Source: Anaerolineales bacterium
GTDB lineage: Bacteria; Chloroflexota; Anaerolineae; Anaerolineales; Villigracilaceae
Reading direction: 5' to 3'
DNA length: 64,000 nt
NCBI GenBank assembly: GCA_013360875.1
Contig: JABWAU010000004.1
Coordinates: forward strand, 22,715 to 86,714
The notes beneath the pieces are model-generated. The model had not been told where the DNA came from and did no database searches. It worked only from the letters and a program-made list of their open reading frames with translations. Positions 17,350-27,526 of the stretch are shown piece after piece; within the stretch, counting starts at the first letter, position 1; every line of letters starts with the position of its first letter. A program made the translations under genes and the position numbers.

Positions 17350-19269
17350 CTAATCCGTCGCCGCGGCGGCTTTCCGAGTCTTTCCGCCGCTGGCGTAACG
17401 TTGATAGGCCTTGTAACCATCCCAGCCGATGAAGAGAGCGGTGACGAACAACAGTCCGGCAATGACGATCATTGCCCATGCGCCGGTTGCCGCCGCGCCG
17501 CCCTTTGGCACGATGGTCACGAACAGGTTGCGCGCTGTGACCAAGGTTGCAGCCAGCGTGGTGATGTACATGAACAATGTGGGCCACAGGGCGAAGGCAG
17601 GATTCTTCTTTTGCTCCCTCAACCAGACCGTGACGATTAGCAGGCTAAGCGCCGCCATGAGTTGATTCGCCGCGCCGAACAACTGCCACAGATACACCCA
17701 CGTGCCGGTCAATACCAACAGCATGGTCAACACCATCGAAGTGACGGTCGAGACGTGCATGTTCTTGAAGACCGGGACCGCGTCACCGACCCACTCCGAG
17801 AGCGTCACTCGCATCACGCGGAAGATCAACTGCGTCACCGTCAACACGATGACCATGAACGCGCCGAATCCGAGCGCCGTGCCGAAGGTTCTGAAATCGG
17901 GACCGAAGAGTACCGTCAGCAAGGTGCCGACCCCCGCCGCGAAGCGTCCCGCGCCGCCGCCCGTTCCCACAATGGAGACCGCCACCAGGGAAAGCAAACC
18001 GAGCGTGTTCTCGGTGAACATCGCGCCGCCGCCGACCGGCAAGCCGTCGGTCTCATATTCCAACTGGCGGGCAGTGCCGATGGAGCCGATCAGCGCGTGC
18101 CAGCCGGAGATCGAACCGCAGGCGATGGTCACGAACAGCATGGGCCAAAGCGGTTGCCAGGCTTTGGCCGCATCGTAGGCAAAGCCCCACGTAATGAGCG
18201 GCTTGAGTTGAAATGTCGCGACTTTAACGGTTTCCCCGGCCGCGTTCACGGCGGTTGTGCCGAGGATCGGCGCCAGCACCGCGCCGAGGGCGCTAAGTCC
18301 GATCGTCAACAGCGTGATCCAGAAGCCGATGTAGTTGACCGGCTGGGCGAAGCGCCAGATGGGCAGGGTGGCGGCAAGATAAGAGAAGGCAAGGATGAAC
18401 AACGCCCAGAACAGGTAGGCGGGCATCGTCTTGATGGCGCCGGTCGCCGCGTCATACACCGCCGTGGTAGGACGTACGCCTTCCGCGTTGGGTGGGGGGA
18501 TGCGCGGGTCGGCATTGGTCGGATCGAAGACGGTCATCACCGAATTACCGCCGGTTAGATTGTTGACCGCGTTGTTGAAAGCCACGACCGCGCCGTTGAT
18601 GGGTCCGACCCATTGAACGGCTCTGGTCTCGGGGTTGATCGTGCTGCCAAAGGGACCGAAGACCATCGCCGCCACGGTCACGATCACGACGATCGCCGTC
18701 ACCAGGATCAGGTCCATCTTCCATTTGTAGAGCATCTGACCAGCCAACAGACCCATGAGGCCGAGCATGATGATGCCGAACGGCACGTCGGGGCGGGCAA
18801 CCATCAGGGCGGACATGATGCCCATGAACGCGCCAGCCACCAGCAACAGGTAGAAGAAGATGAACGTGAACAGGATGGTGCGGGTGCGCGGCGCGATCAA
18901 CTTGTGACTGATGGCGCTCAGGCTGTTGCCGTCGTTGCGGACGGCGACCATGATGGCGCTGTAATCGCTCACCCATCCGATGAACGAAACGCCGATAAGC
19001 AGCCACAACAGGGAGGGCGCCCAGCCCCACAGGTTTGCCGCCGTAATGGGACCCACGATGGGACCCGCCGCGGCGATGGACTTGAAGTGATAACCGTACA
19101 GCACGTTGCGGCTGGTCGGCATGAAGTCCACCCCATCCATGTACATTTTTGCGGGGGTGGCTTTCTTCGCATCCGACTGGATGACATCCCGGTCGATGCG
19201 TTTGGCATAGAAGTTGTATGCCACATAAATGACGATCGCTGCAATCACAACGATCCACAAGGTGTTCAT
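17350..19269 (-). CDS. cstA: Carbon starvation protein CstA-type transporter
   Basis: GYHFKSIAAAGPIVGPITAANLWGW; long multi-TM protein; SGWHALIGSIGTARQL. Confidence 0.93.
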   Translation of the reverse strand: MNTLWIVVIAAIVIYVAYNFYAKRIDRDVIQSDAKKATPAKMYMDGVDFMPTSRNVLYGYHFKSIAAAGPIVGPITAANLWGWAPSLLWLLIGVSFIGWVSDYSAIMVAVRNDGNSLSAISHKLIAPRTRTILFTFIFFYLLLVAGAFMGIMSALMVARPDVPFGIIMLGLMGLLAGQMLYKWKMDLILVTAIVVIVTVAAMVFGPFGSTINPETRAVQWVGPINGAVVAFNNAVNNLTGGNSVMTVFDPTNADPRIPPPNAEGVRPTTAVYDAATGAIKTMPAYLFWALFILAFSYLAATLPIWRFAQPVNYIGFWITLLTIGLSALGAVLAPILGTTAVNAAGETVKVATFQLKPLITWGFAYDAAKAWQPLWPMLFVTIACGSISGWHALIGSIGTARQLEYETDGLPVGGGAMFTENTLGLLSLVAVSIVGTGGGAGRFAAGVGTLLTVLFGPDFRTFGTALGFGAFMVIVLTVTQLIFRVMRVTLSEWVGDAVPVFKNMHVSTVTSMVLTMLLVLTGTWVYLWQLFGAANQLMAALSLLIVTVWLREQKKNPAFALWPTLFMYITTLAATLVTARNLFVTIVPKGGAAATGAWAMIVIAGLLFVTALFIGWDGYKAYQRYASGGKTRKAAAATD

Positions 19270-19420
19270 ATAGGTTCCTCCGTTCAATGTTGCGTCAGGC
19301 AAAACTTACGGATTTACGGACGTATCTGCCAGTAGATGACTTCTCCTCTCAACACATCCCTGGCGCGCAATGGAACAAATCTGTCTTCCATTCACCTCCT
19401 CTCTGGGAGCCTCCTCCGCC

Positions 19421-19918
19421 TCATCCAATCTCCGTCGGTTGACCCGCCAACTGACGGGCAATCTCCTCGCTGGCAGATGGCAGCATCTGGCTCCCGATAA
19501 AACGGGATCTGCCGTTCACAATGACCGCCGGATAATGGCGGGCGTTGTACTTCAACGATTTGTAAAACCCCTCCACGGACGCCGCATCAATCACCTTGAG
19601 GACGATGTTGTCGCAGTGCGCCCGGAACATTTCCTTCACCCACTCTGATACGACCTGATACTCCCGCCTCAACTCTTCGGGCAGACTGCTCTCCAATTGC
19701 TCCTCCTGCACGCGGTTCGACTTGCCCATCTCCCGCCACGCCACTTCACAATGGGTGCAGTGGTAATAGGCGGTGGGCGCGTAGGCGATGATCTCGACCA
19801 GTAAGGGCTTGTCCTGCGAAGTCCTCGTAGAGGGAGTTTTATCGAAGGGCTTGTCCTGAGCGGCGTCGAAGGGTTTGTTCATCATTCGCTCCTGTAAAAT
19901 AAAAACGCCAGCGAGCAT
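19421..19918 (-). CDS. Thioredoxin-fold-like protein with repeat-derived N-terminus
   Basis: VEIIAYAPTAYYHCTHCEVAW (CxxC), YPAVIVNGRSRFIGSQMLP; N-terminus PFDAAQDKPFDKTPSTRTSQDKP is encoded by a dispersed repeat. Confidence 0.5.
   Translation of the reverse strand: MLAGVFILQERMMNKPFDAAQDKPFDKTPSTRTSQDKPLLVEIIAYAPTAYYHCTHCEVAWREMGKSNRVQEEQLESSLPEELRREYQVVSEWVKEMFRAHCDNIVLKVIDAASVEGFYKSLKYNARHYPAVIVNGRSRFIGSQMLPSASEEIARQLAGQPTEIG
19803..19875. repeat. GGCTTGTCCTGAGCGGCGTCGAAGGG dispersed repeat
   Basis: gggcttgtcctgcgaag...atcgaagggcttgtcctgagcggcgtcgaaggg; same core appears inside uvrA. Confidence 0.7.
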
Positions 19919-20208
19919 CCCCCCTTTGCCCAGTGGCGTTACAAAAACAGTTCCCGGGTGACCACAATTCGCCCGGTTCCGACAGAAACCAGAATGTGTG
20001 ATGCGTTCGACGGAAGTCGCATTTTGACCTCGAACAATGTCAGATTGTCACACGGTTTGCCAGCGGTTCATCCTAAATATTCGTATATGTCCATAAATAA
20101 AAATGTTGGTTTAATTTTACAAATCTATGTCACAAAAGTCAACTGATGTTTGTAACTTTCAAAAAACCTTTGGAGAACGTCTGAAAACAAGATCAGAGAG
20201 GCTGGCAT

Positions 20209-20344
20209 TGTCATTTCGAGCGAAGCGAGAAATCTTTACCCGGCCGAGCCAGGATTTCTCCTCATGGAGTTTACCCTGAGCCGAAGCCCTGACACTGAAC
20301 GAAGTGAAGTGGAAGGGTCAGCCGAAGGGCTCGTCGAAATGACA
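20209..20344. repeat. 136-bp composite palindromic repeat
   Basis: TGTCATTTCGA ... TCGAAATGACA terminal inverted repeats with an internal CCCTGAGCCGAAG...GAAGGGCTCG segment. Confidence 0.85.
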
Positions 20345-20386
20345 TCTGGCAGGTTTTTCAGACACTCTTTGCTAAGAAACAGTTTC

Positions 20387-21325
20387 TCAGGTGGGCGAGG
20401 TTCCGCTTCGCGCCTTCAATTCGATCGGCAGTAAAGAAGCGTAGACGAAGTCCGCCACCGGGGTGGGAACTCCGAGTTCGCGTCCCTTGCGCCCGATCAC
20501 GCCGACCATGGATTCCAATTCCGTGCGGCGCCCTCCCTCCACGTCCAGTTGCATCGAAGCCTTAATGTGCGGCGCGGCGTTGTCCATGAACTCCAGCGAT
20601 TTCTGGACGACGTCTGCATCGAGAGCGATCCCCTGCGCCCTCGCCAACGCCTCCACCTCCCGCATCAGGCTGACGATCATCTCCCGAGTTTCCGGCACGG
20701 AACGGTAATCGCCCATCGGCAGGCGCGTCAGCGAACCCAGGCTGCTCGCCGCCGAAATGAACACGAATTTCGTCCACAGGATTTTCAAGATGTTCTCTGA
20801 GACTTCCACTGTAATTCCTGTTTTATGCAACACCTCAAAAATGGATTCGACGCGCTCCGAACGCCTCCCGTCCAGTTCCCCGAAGACGATGCGGCGGAAC
20901 TGCGACACATGTTTGACGACCCCCGGCGCCTCCATCGCGGACGAGAGCCAGGTTGCCCCTCCGAGGACATGATCCAAGCCGACGACTTTTCCGATCCGCT
21001 CCACGGCGTCCACTCCGTTTTGCAGGCTCAACACCGCCGTCTGCGGACCGATCGCAGGGCGGATGGCTGCCGCCGCCTCGTCCGTGTGATAGGTTTTGAC
21101 GCAGAACAGGATGAGATCAACGTCGCTGACTTCAGCAGGGTTATCGGTTGCCTGCGCGGGCGAAACAGTAAAATCCCCGAAGATGCTTTTGACCTGCAAA
21201 CCCTTTTCGCGGATGGCTTGCAAATGCGCGCCGCGCGCGATGAACGTCACATTGTTGCCTTGTCGAGCCAGCAATCCGCCGTAATAAGCCCCTACGCCGC
21301 CGGTTCCCATGACCATGATTTTCAT
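20387..21325 (-). CDS. Ketopantoate reductase family (2-dehydropantoate 2-reductase)
   Basis: MKIMVMGTGGVGAYYGGLLARQGNNVTFIARG; LILFCVKTYHTDEA; ATWLSSAMEAPGVVKH. Confidence 0.88.
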   Translation of the reverse strand: MKIMVMGTGGVGAYYGGLLARQGNNVTFIARGAHLQAIREKGLQVKSIFGDFTVSPAQATDNPAEVSDVDLILFCVKTYHTDEAAAAIRPAIGPQTAVLSLQNGVDAVERIGKVVGLDHVLGGATWLSSAMEAPGVVKHVSQFRRIVFGELDGRRSERVESIFEVLHKTGITVEVSENILKILWTKFVFISAASSLGSLTRLPMGDYRSVPETREMIVSLMREVEALARAQGIALDADVVQKSLEFMDNAAPHIKASMQLDVEGGRRTELESMVGVIGRKGRELGVPTPVADFVYASLLPIELKARSGTSPT

Positions 21326-21339
21326 ATTCAGCCTCCTTT

Positions 21340-21412
21340 GGTAAGTGTACGTGCATACAGGTATACAGGTGTTTCCATGGTATCTGTCTACCCATGTACC
21401 TGCACTCCCTCC
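21340..21412. repeat. Dispersed repeat, TACAGGTA/GTAC family, copy 3
   Basis: gtaagtgtacgtgcatacaggtatacaggtgtttccatggtatctgtctacccatgtacctgcac; encodes the last residues of UvrA. Confidence 0.6.
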
Positions 21413-24354
21413 CTCAAGTGCTCCCTCAAAAACCTCCCCGTATACGATCCCTTCGCTTTCATCACCTGTTCGGGCGTGCCTTCGGCGATCAACCGGCCGC
21501 CCATGTCGCCGCCTTCGGGACCGAGGTCAATGATCCAGTCCGCGACCTTGATGATGTCGAGGTTGTGTTCGATGATCAAGACCGAATTGCCCGAATCCAC
21601 CAGCCTTTGCAGAACTTCGATCAGTTTATGCACGTCCGCCGCATGCAAACCGACGCTGGGTTCATCCAACACGTACAATGTACGTCCGGTTGCGCGTCGC
21701 GAGAGTTCCTTCGAAAGTTTCACGCGCTGCGCCTCGCCTCCTGAAAGCGTCGTCGCGGGCTGACCGACGCGGATGTATCCCAGCCCGACCTCCTGCAATA
21801 GTTTCAACCTGTTCAGCATCGGTGGGTAATTTTTGAACTCTTCGAGCGCGTGATCAACAGTCATATCCAGCACGTCGGCAATCGAATATTTATCGCGGAA
21901 CAAAACCTGCAGGGTCTCGCGGTTGAAGCGTTTGCCGTGACACACGTCGCACGGCACGTACACGTCCGGCAGGAATTGCATTTCGATTCGCAGTTCGCCC
22001 TGTCCCTGGCAGGCTTCACAGCGCCCGCCGTGCACGTTGAACGAGAAACGCCCGGGCTTGTAACCGCGCACTTTGCTCTCGGGCAGTTCAGCGAACAACT
22101 TTCTGATCTCGTCGAACAAACCCGTGTATGTGCCGGGGTTCGAGCGCGGCGTGCGCCCGATGGGGGACTGGTCAATGTTGATGATCTTGTCGAGATGTTC
22201 CACGCCCTCGATGCGCTCGTGCGCCCCCGCTTGCGTGCGCGCGCCCATCAACTCCGCCGCCAGCGCGTTGTATAAAACGTCGCTCATCAACGAGGACTTT
22301 CCCGATCCGCTCACGCCTGTGATGCAGACCAGTTTCCCCAATGGGATTTTGACGTCAATCTTCTTGAGATTATTCGCGGACGCACCCACGATCCTGAGAC
22401 TCTTCCCATTCCCCTCCCGCCTCTTTTTCGGGACCGGGACCTGCTTCCTCCCCGATAGATATTGTCCTGTCAATGACTTTGGGTGCGCCAAAATCTGCTT
22501 TGGGGTTCCCTCTGCAATCACCTGCCCGCCATGCTCGCCCGCGGCGGGACCCAGGTCAATCACCCAATCCGCTTCGAAGATGGTTTCGCTGTCATGCTCC
22601 ACAACCAGAACGGTGTTGCCCAGATCGCGCAAACCCTTGAGCGTTTCGAGCAGTCTTGAGTTGTCGCGCGGATGCAAACCGATCGAAGGCTCGTCCAGCA
22701 CGTACAACACGCCCACCAAACGCGAACCCACCTGGGTGGCGAGTCGAATGCGCTGCGCCTCGCCGCCGGAAAGCGTCACTGCGGAGCGATTCAACGTCAG
22801 GTAATCCAAGCCGACGTTGACGAGAAACGTCAGCCGCTCGTGGATTTCCTTCAACACCCTTTCCGCGATGGCTTTTTGTTTTGACGTGAGCGGGGAGTTT
22901 TTCCCTGAAAGTTTCTTCACCCATTCCAATGTTTTCAGCACGTGCCACGAGTTGGCTTCCACGATGTTGACGCCGTCCACGGTGACTGCCAGCGCGGCAG
23001 GATTCAACCTCTTGCCCTTGCAACTCGGACACGGCCGGTCCGACATGAACTCCGAAATCTTCTCGCGGATGTATTCCGAGTTGGTTTCCTTGTATCGTCG
23101 TTCGAGATTGGTGATCACGCCTTCGAAGGCGCGCGAAAACTTGAATTCGTTTCCGTTTGCGCTCTGGTACGTCATCGGGATCTGTTTCTCCCCTGTGCCG
23201 TACAGGATGATGTGGAGTTGTTCCTTCGTCAGTTCCTTTACGGGTTTGTCCAAATCTATCTTGTACGCTCTGGCGGCGTTCGTCAGGCTTTGCCAGTAAT
23301 AGCCGCCTTCCTCCTTCGGTCCGCTCCACTCCATGCTGGCGATCGCTCCCTCGTTCAGGGACAGGTCGCGGTCCGGGATGATGCGCTCCGGGTCAATCTC
23401 CAGTTTCGAGCCGAGTCCCTGGCAATCGGGGCATGCGCCCTGAGGCGTGTTGAAGGAGAACGTACGCGGCTCGATCTCCGGGACGGTCGAGCCGTGTTCC
23501 GGGCAGGCGAGGTGCTCGGAGAATTGAAGGTCGAAGGTCGAAGGCTTGCCCTGAGCAGCGTCGAAGGACCGAAAGTCACCGCTCTGACCTTTGACTTGTG
23601 ACTTTTGACCATCTACCAGATTCACAGTGATGTACCCCTCCCCAAACTTGAGCGCGGTCTCCACTGAATCTGTCAACCGGGTGCGAGCGGCTTTTCTGTC
23701 CTCCTTATCGCCCTCGCGCGAAACGACGAGACGATCCACCACGGCTTCGATGGTGTGTTGTTTGTAGCGGTCGAGTTCGATCTCGTCGTCGAGCGAATGA
23801 ACCGTGCCATCCACACGGGCGCGGGTGAATCCTGCCTTGCGGATCTCCTCGAAGACCGCCTGGTACGTGCCTTTGCGTCCGCGCACCAGCGGAGCGAGGA
23901 TGAGGATGCGCGTGCCTTCGGGCAGTTTCTCGATGGCATCCACGATCTCCTGCGCCGATTGGCGCGTCACCTCGCGTCCGCACACGGGACAGTGGGGGAT
24001 ACCCGTCCGTGCGAAAAGCAGACGCATGTAATCGTAGATTTCAGTCACCGTGCCGACTGTTGAGCGCGGGTTGTGGCTGGTGGATTTCTGGTCAATCGAA
24101 ACGGCGGGGGAAAGCCCGTCAATGTAGTCAACGTCGGGTTTGTCCATCTGCCCGATGAACTGCCGCGCGTACGCCGAAAGCGACTCGACGTACCGCCGCT
24201 GACCCTCGGCGAAGATCGTATCGAACGCCAGCGACGATTTGCCCGACCCCGACAAGCCAGTGATGACCACGAACTTGTCGCGCGGGATCTCCACGGTGAT
24301 GTTCTTCAAATTGTGGACGCGCGCGCCCACAACGCGGATCGAATTGGATGACAT
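21388..24354 (-). CDS. uvrA: Excinuclease ABC subunit UvrA with in-frame repeat insertion
   Basis: [75 protein letters not shown]. Confidence 0.98.
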   Translation of the reverse strand: MSSNSIRVVGARVHNLKNITVEIPRDKFVVITGLSGSGKSSLAFDTIFAEGQRRYVESLSAYARQFIGQMDKPDVDYIDGLSPAVSIDQKSTSHNPRSTVGTVTEIYDYMRLLFARTGIPHCPVCGREVTRQSAQEIVDAIEKLPEGTRILILAPLVRGRKGTYQAVFEEIRKAGFTRARVDGTVHSLDDEIELDRYKQHTIEAVVDRLVVSREGDKEDRKAARTRLTDSVETALKFGEGYITVNLVDGQKSQVKGQSGDFRSFDAAQGKPSTFDLQFSEHLACPEHGSTVPEIEPRTFSFNTPQGACPDCQGLGSKLEIDPERIIPDRDLSLNEGAIASMEWSGPKEEGGYYWQSLTNAARAYKIDLDKPVKELTKEQLHIILYGTGEKQIPMTYQSANGNEFKFSRAFEGVITNLERRYKETNSEYIREKISEFMSDRPCPSCKGKRLNPAALAVTVDGVNIVEANSWHVLKTLEWVKKLSGKNSPLTSKQKAIAERVLKEIHERLTFLVNVGLDYLTLNRSAVTLSGGEAQRIRLATQVGSRLVGVLYVLDEPSIGLHPRDNSRLLETLKGLRDLGNTVLVVEHDSETIFEADWVIDLGPAAGEHGGQVIAEGTPKQILAHPKSLTGQYLSGRKQVPVPKKRREGNGKSLRIVGASANNLKKIDVKIPLGKLVCITGVSGSGKSSLMSDVLYNALAAELMGARTQAGAHERIEGVEHLDKIINIDQSPIGRTPRSNPGTYTGLFDEIRKLFAELPESKVRGYKPGRFSFNVHGGRCEACQGQGELRIEMQFLPDVYVPCDVCHGKRFNRETLQVLFRDKYSIADVLDMTVDHALEEFKNYPPMLNRLKLLQEVGLGYIRVGQPATTLSGGEAQRVKLSKELSRRATGRTLYVLDEPSVGLHAADVHKLIEVLQRLVDSGNSVLIIEHNLDIIKVADWIIDLGPEGGDMGGRLIAEGTPEQVMKAKGSYTGRFLREHLREGVQVHG
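23526..23610. repeat. Dispersed palindromic repeat inside uvrA, in frame
   Basis: AAGGTCGAAGGTCGAAGG...ACCTTTGACTTGTGACTTTTGACC; encodes [26 protein letters not shown]. Confidence 0.8.
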
Positions 24355-24549
24355 AAGACTCCTGTGCTGAAAGTCTATTTTAGCACAAATGTTTTATTTT
24401 TGAGGGTTTTGCCGACCGCCAAACCTTCATTATACCGAATCGCCAAATTGGACATCCGAAGATGATTTGCAACGCGCATGTTATACTCAAATGCAACTTC
24501 TCAAATCCGGCGGGGTTATTTGTGTTAACCCTGCCGGTAGGATGGACGA

Positions 24550-25122
24550 GTGCAGGAGACCGACTTCAAGGAAGAGGAGATCCTATCGCTTGCTTCGCAG
24601 GGCGACCGTGACGCTTTCGGTCAACTCTACGAGCGATACGTGGACCGCATCTTCAACTACGTTTATTACCGGACGGGCAACCTTCACGATGCGGAGGATC
24701 TTACCGCCCGCGTCTTTCAGCGGGCGATGAACCACATTAAAAATTACACGGACCGTGGCGTGCCATTTTCCGCATGGCTGTATCGCATTGCCCACAACCT
24801 GGTCGCAAACTGGCACCGTGACCGCAGCCGCAGGCAGGAGATTCCGCTCGACGACCTGCCCATCCTCCCGACCCGGGGCGATCATCCCGAAAGGAACCTT
24901 GTCCGTTCGCAGGAACAGGAGGCGCTTCTCAAACTCATCCGGCGCCTGCCCCCGGAGCGGCAAAGCCTCCTCATCCTAAAATTCGTCGAGAACCTCTCGA
25001 ACGCGGAGATCGGGAAGATCATGGGACGCAGCGAAGGCGCTGTGAAAAGCCTTTACCATAGGACGCTTCTCGCCCTGCGCGATCATCTGGGAGACCAAAA
25101 CATCAACCTCGAAGGAGAGTGA
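24550..25122 (+). CDS. ECF-type RNA polymerase sigma factor
   Basis: DRDAFGQLYERYVDRIFNYVYYRTGNLHDAEDLTARVFQRA; LPPERQSLLILKFVENLSNAEIGKIMGRSEGAVKSLYHRTL. Confidence 0.92.
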   Translation: MQETDFKEEEILSLASQGDRDAFGQLYERYVDRIFNYVYYRTGNLHDAEDLTARVFQRAMNHIKNYTDRGVPFSAWLYRIAHNLVANWHRDRSRRQEIPLDDLPILPTRGDHPERNLVRSQEQEALLKLIRRLPPERQSLLILKFVENLSNAEIGKIMGRSEGAVKSLYHRTLLALRDHLGDQNINLEGE

Positions 25123-25125
25123 GCC

Positions 25126-25968
25126 ATGCTCAGAATTGTGACCGATGGCGCCGCCGACCTCCTGCCCGGATGGGACAAGGAATACGGTATTGACATGATC
25201 CCCGTGAACATCCTATTTGGGGAAAAGTCTTATTTGCAGGGCGTCGAACTGGACAACGAGGGGTTTTACAAACTGGTGGACGAAAGCCGGCGCGTTCCCA
25301 AAACGTCCCAGCCTTCGCCGCACCAGTTCGTCGAGTTCTACCGCAGGGTGGCTCAAAAGGGCGATACGATCCTGTCCATTCACATCACCGCCAAACTCTC
25401 CGGCACTTACGCCTCCGCCGTTTCCGCCGCCGAGGAATTGAAGGCCGAGTTCAACGTCATTCCAATCGATTCCGCGGTCGGTTCGCTCGGCATCGGTTTG
25501 ATGTGCCGCGAAGCCCGCAAATTGGAACGCGCCGGCAAAAGTGTGGATGAAATCGTCAGATACATCGAGGAAGTCAAGTCCAAAATTCTCATCATCCTCA
25601 CGCTGGACACGTTGGAATACGCCAAAATGTCCGGGCGCGTAAAAACACTGCAAGCCGCGCTGGCTTCCGTGCTGAACGTCAAACCCATTGCGGTATTACG
25701 GAACGGCGATTTGGGCATGGCGGAACGGGTGCGTACGCGCAAGGCTTCGCTGGATCGCGTGATCGAAATGGCGAAGGAAGAATACGGCGACAAGCCGATC
25801 TACCTTGCGGCGGTTCACGCGCGCGATCCCAAATCCGGCGAGGCGCTGCTGGAACAGGCGAAACAGCAATTCAATTGCAGGGAGGCGATGCTCGGCGAAC
25901 TGTCCATTTCAATTGCCGCAAACCTCGGACCCGGTACCGTGGGCGTGATCCTCTACCCGGCCGAATAG
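25126..25968 (+). CDS. DegV family protein
   Basis: RIVTDGAADLLPGWDKEYGIDMIPVNILFGEKSYLQGVEL...RVPKTSQPSPHQF. Confidence 0.93.
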   Translation: MLRIVTDGAADLLPGWDKEYGIDMIPVNILFGEKSYLQGVELDNEGFYKLVDESRRVPKTSQPSPHQFVEFYRRVAQKGDTILSIHITAKLSGTYASAVSAAEELKAEFNVIPIDSAVGSLGIGLMCREARKLERAGKSVDEIVRYIEEVKSKILIILTLDTLEYAKMSGRVKTLQAALASVLNVKPIAVLRNGDLGMAERVRTRKASLDRVIEMAKEEYGDKPIYLAAVHARDPKSGEALLEQAKQQFNCREAMLGELSISIAANLGPGTVGVILYPAE

Positions 25969-25983
25969 AAACCGTGAGACAAA

Positions 25984-26250
25984 ATGATGAGAAGAAAGAC
26001 CACCAAACTTCCCGACGACATCCTCACCCTCGAAACGCGTCTCGCAGGGACCCTGAAACCGATCCAGCCTTCGAGCGACCTTGTCCAACGCCTCAGGGAT
26101 CGCCTCCGCTTCCCGGCTCGCGAGGAGATCGTTTCGCGGCTCGACTGGCGCAGGCTGTTTCTGGTGTTCGGAGGGGTGATGTCTGCCTTGCTGCTGGTTA
26201 TCACGGTTGCGCGCGCCTTCTTCCATTTGGTGGGAAGAAGGAATATGTGA
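25984..26250 (+). CDS. Small single-TM protein downstream of sigma/DegV
   Basis: ORF with RBS-like upstream; C-terminal LFLVFGGVMSALLLVITVARAFF TM helix. Confidence 0.5.
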   Translation: MMRRKTTKLPDDILTLETRLAGTLKPIQPSSDLVQRLRDRLRFPAREEIVSRLDWRRLFLVFGGVMSALLLVITVARAFFHLVGRRNM

Positions 26251-26390
26251 TTGTTCGTAAGAGGACGAGACCCTAAGTTAAAAGTCCTATTTTTGTTCTC
26301 TCAAAATGCGTAGGATGCGCTCTCCAGCGCATCCAGCAACGTTGAAGATCGTCACTTACGCGCAAGGCGAGTAGTTTTGAAACACTTTCT

Positions 26391-26419
26391 AAAGGTTTGC
26401 CAAACCTTTGGGTCTTTTA
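26391..26419. terminator. Hairpin terminator
   Basis: AAAGGTTTG-C-CAAACCTTT then GGGTCTTTTA. Confidence 0.6.
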
Positions 26420-26776
26420 TTTCAACAACTCGTCGCACAATGTTCGCGCTTCGGCGACGAGGTCCGCATCCACGGGGAGTTTGAATTCCTCGGTGACGCG
26501 CAAGGTCAAATGGTCTGCGATCAGCCTCAGGTCGGGAGAAAGAAGCGGGTCGTCCTTGAGCAGGTTCAACAGGTCGTACGCGCTCGTACTTCGTGGACGA
26601 ATCCCCTTTCGTTCCAGATATTCCCGAACCGCGATCCCCGCCGCGCGCCGCGCGCAAACGCGTGCCTGTCCCTCGTTGCCCCTTGCGCGCGCCCGTTCAG
26701 CCTGCGCGAATTCCTTCCTGATCTCTTCGTAAGGGTCGGCCGTCAATCGAAAAACCTGTATTTCAACAACGCCCAC
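26417..26776 (-). CDS. HEPN-like small helical protein, overlaps the upstream GT2 gene end
   Basis: EIRKEFAQAERARARGNEGQARVCARRAAGIAVREYLERKG... helical pattern. Confidence 0.45.
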   Translation of the reverse strand: MGVVEIQVFRLTADPYEEIRKEFAQAERARARGNEGQARVCARRAAGIAVREYLERKGIRPRSTSAYDLLNLLKDDPLLSPDLRLIADHLTLRVTEEFKLPVDADLVAEARTLCDELLK

Positions 26777-27426
26777 ACGGCTTCGAACGCGTCCTTCAAC
26801 TTGATCTTTTTGCCTTCGGAATAATCGCGCGGGTTGAAGGAGATTGGCACCTCGAAAATGCGGTACTTGCGTTTGAGGACCTTGGCGGTGAACTCCGGCT
26901 CGAAACTGAACCGTTTGGAGCGGATGGTTATGCCTTCGATCACTTTGCGGCGAAAGACCTTGTATCCCGTTTCCATGTCGGTCAGGATCGAATCGTACAG
27001 CACGTTGGTCATCAGGGTAAGCATTTGGTTTGCCACCTGATGCCAGAACATGGCGACCCGATGCGGCGCGCCCAGAAAGCGTGAGCCATAGACCACGTCC
27101 GCAAGCCCCTCTTCGATCGGCTGAAGCAGGGCAGGGTAGTCGCGCGGATGATACTCTAGGTCAGCGTCCTGAATGAGCAAAACGTCGCCTTTTGCGGCTT
27201 TCATTCCGCTGACGACCGCCGCGCCTTTGCCCTGGTTTCTTTCGTGCAGGATCACGCGGACTTTTCTTTTGCCGTCCAGTTTTTTCAGGATTTCGCGCGT
27301 GCCGTCCTGAGAGCCGTCGTCAACGACGATGATCTCCTTTGCCAGTTTGGTGGCTTGCACGCGCCGGATGGTCTCCTGGACGTTGTTTGCTTCGTTGTAC
27401 ACGGGGATGATGACGGAAAGGTTCAT
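26743..27426 (-). CDS. Family 2 glycosyltransferase (dolichyl/polyprenyl-phosphate hexose synthase-like)
   Basis: MNLSVIIPVYNEANNVQETIRRV; IIVVDDGSQDGTREIL; LLIQDADLEYHPRDYPALLQPI. Confidence 0.93.
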   Translation of the reverse strand: MNLSVIIPVYNEANNVQETIRRVQATKLAKEIIVVDDGSQDGTREILKKLDGKRKVRVILHERNQGKGAAVVSGMKAAKGDVLLIQDADLEYHPRDYPALLQPIEEGLADVVYGSRFLGAPHRVAMFWHQVANQMLTLMTNVLYDSILTDMETGYKVFRRKVIEGITIRSKRFSFEPEFTAKVLKRKYRIFEVPISFNPRDYSEGKKIKLKDAFEAVWALLKYRFFD

Positions 27427-27526
27427 GGTATAGTGTTACAGATTATATACGATAACGTCATTCAAAGTTGGGCGTGCTATAATTCGATCATCTCCAATTT
27501 CGATTTGTCCCATTCCGGGAGGTATT

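Noticed and set aside
17662-19335. Plus-strand ORFs of 298 and 240 aa
   Set aside because: Antisense to cstA; His/Arg/Gln-rich shadow ORFs.
26417-26776. HEPN/MNT toxin-antitoxin module
   Set aside because: The HEPN-like protein lacks a neighbouring nucleotidyltransferase and shows no clear RxxxxH motif; not supported as a toxin.
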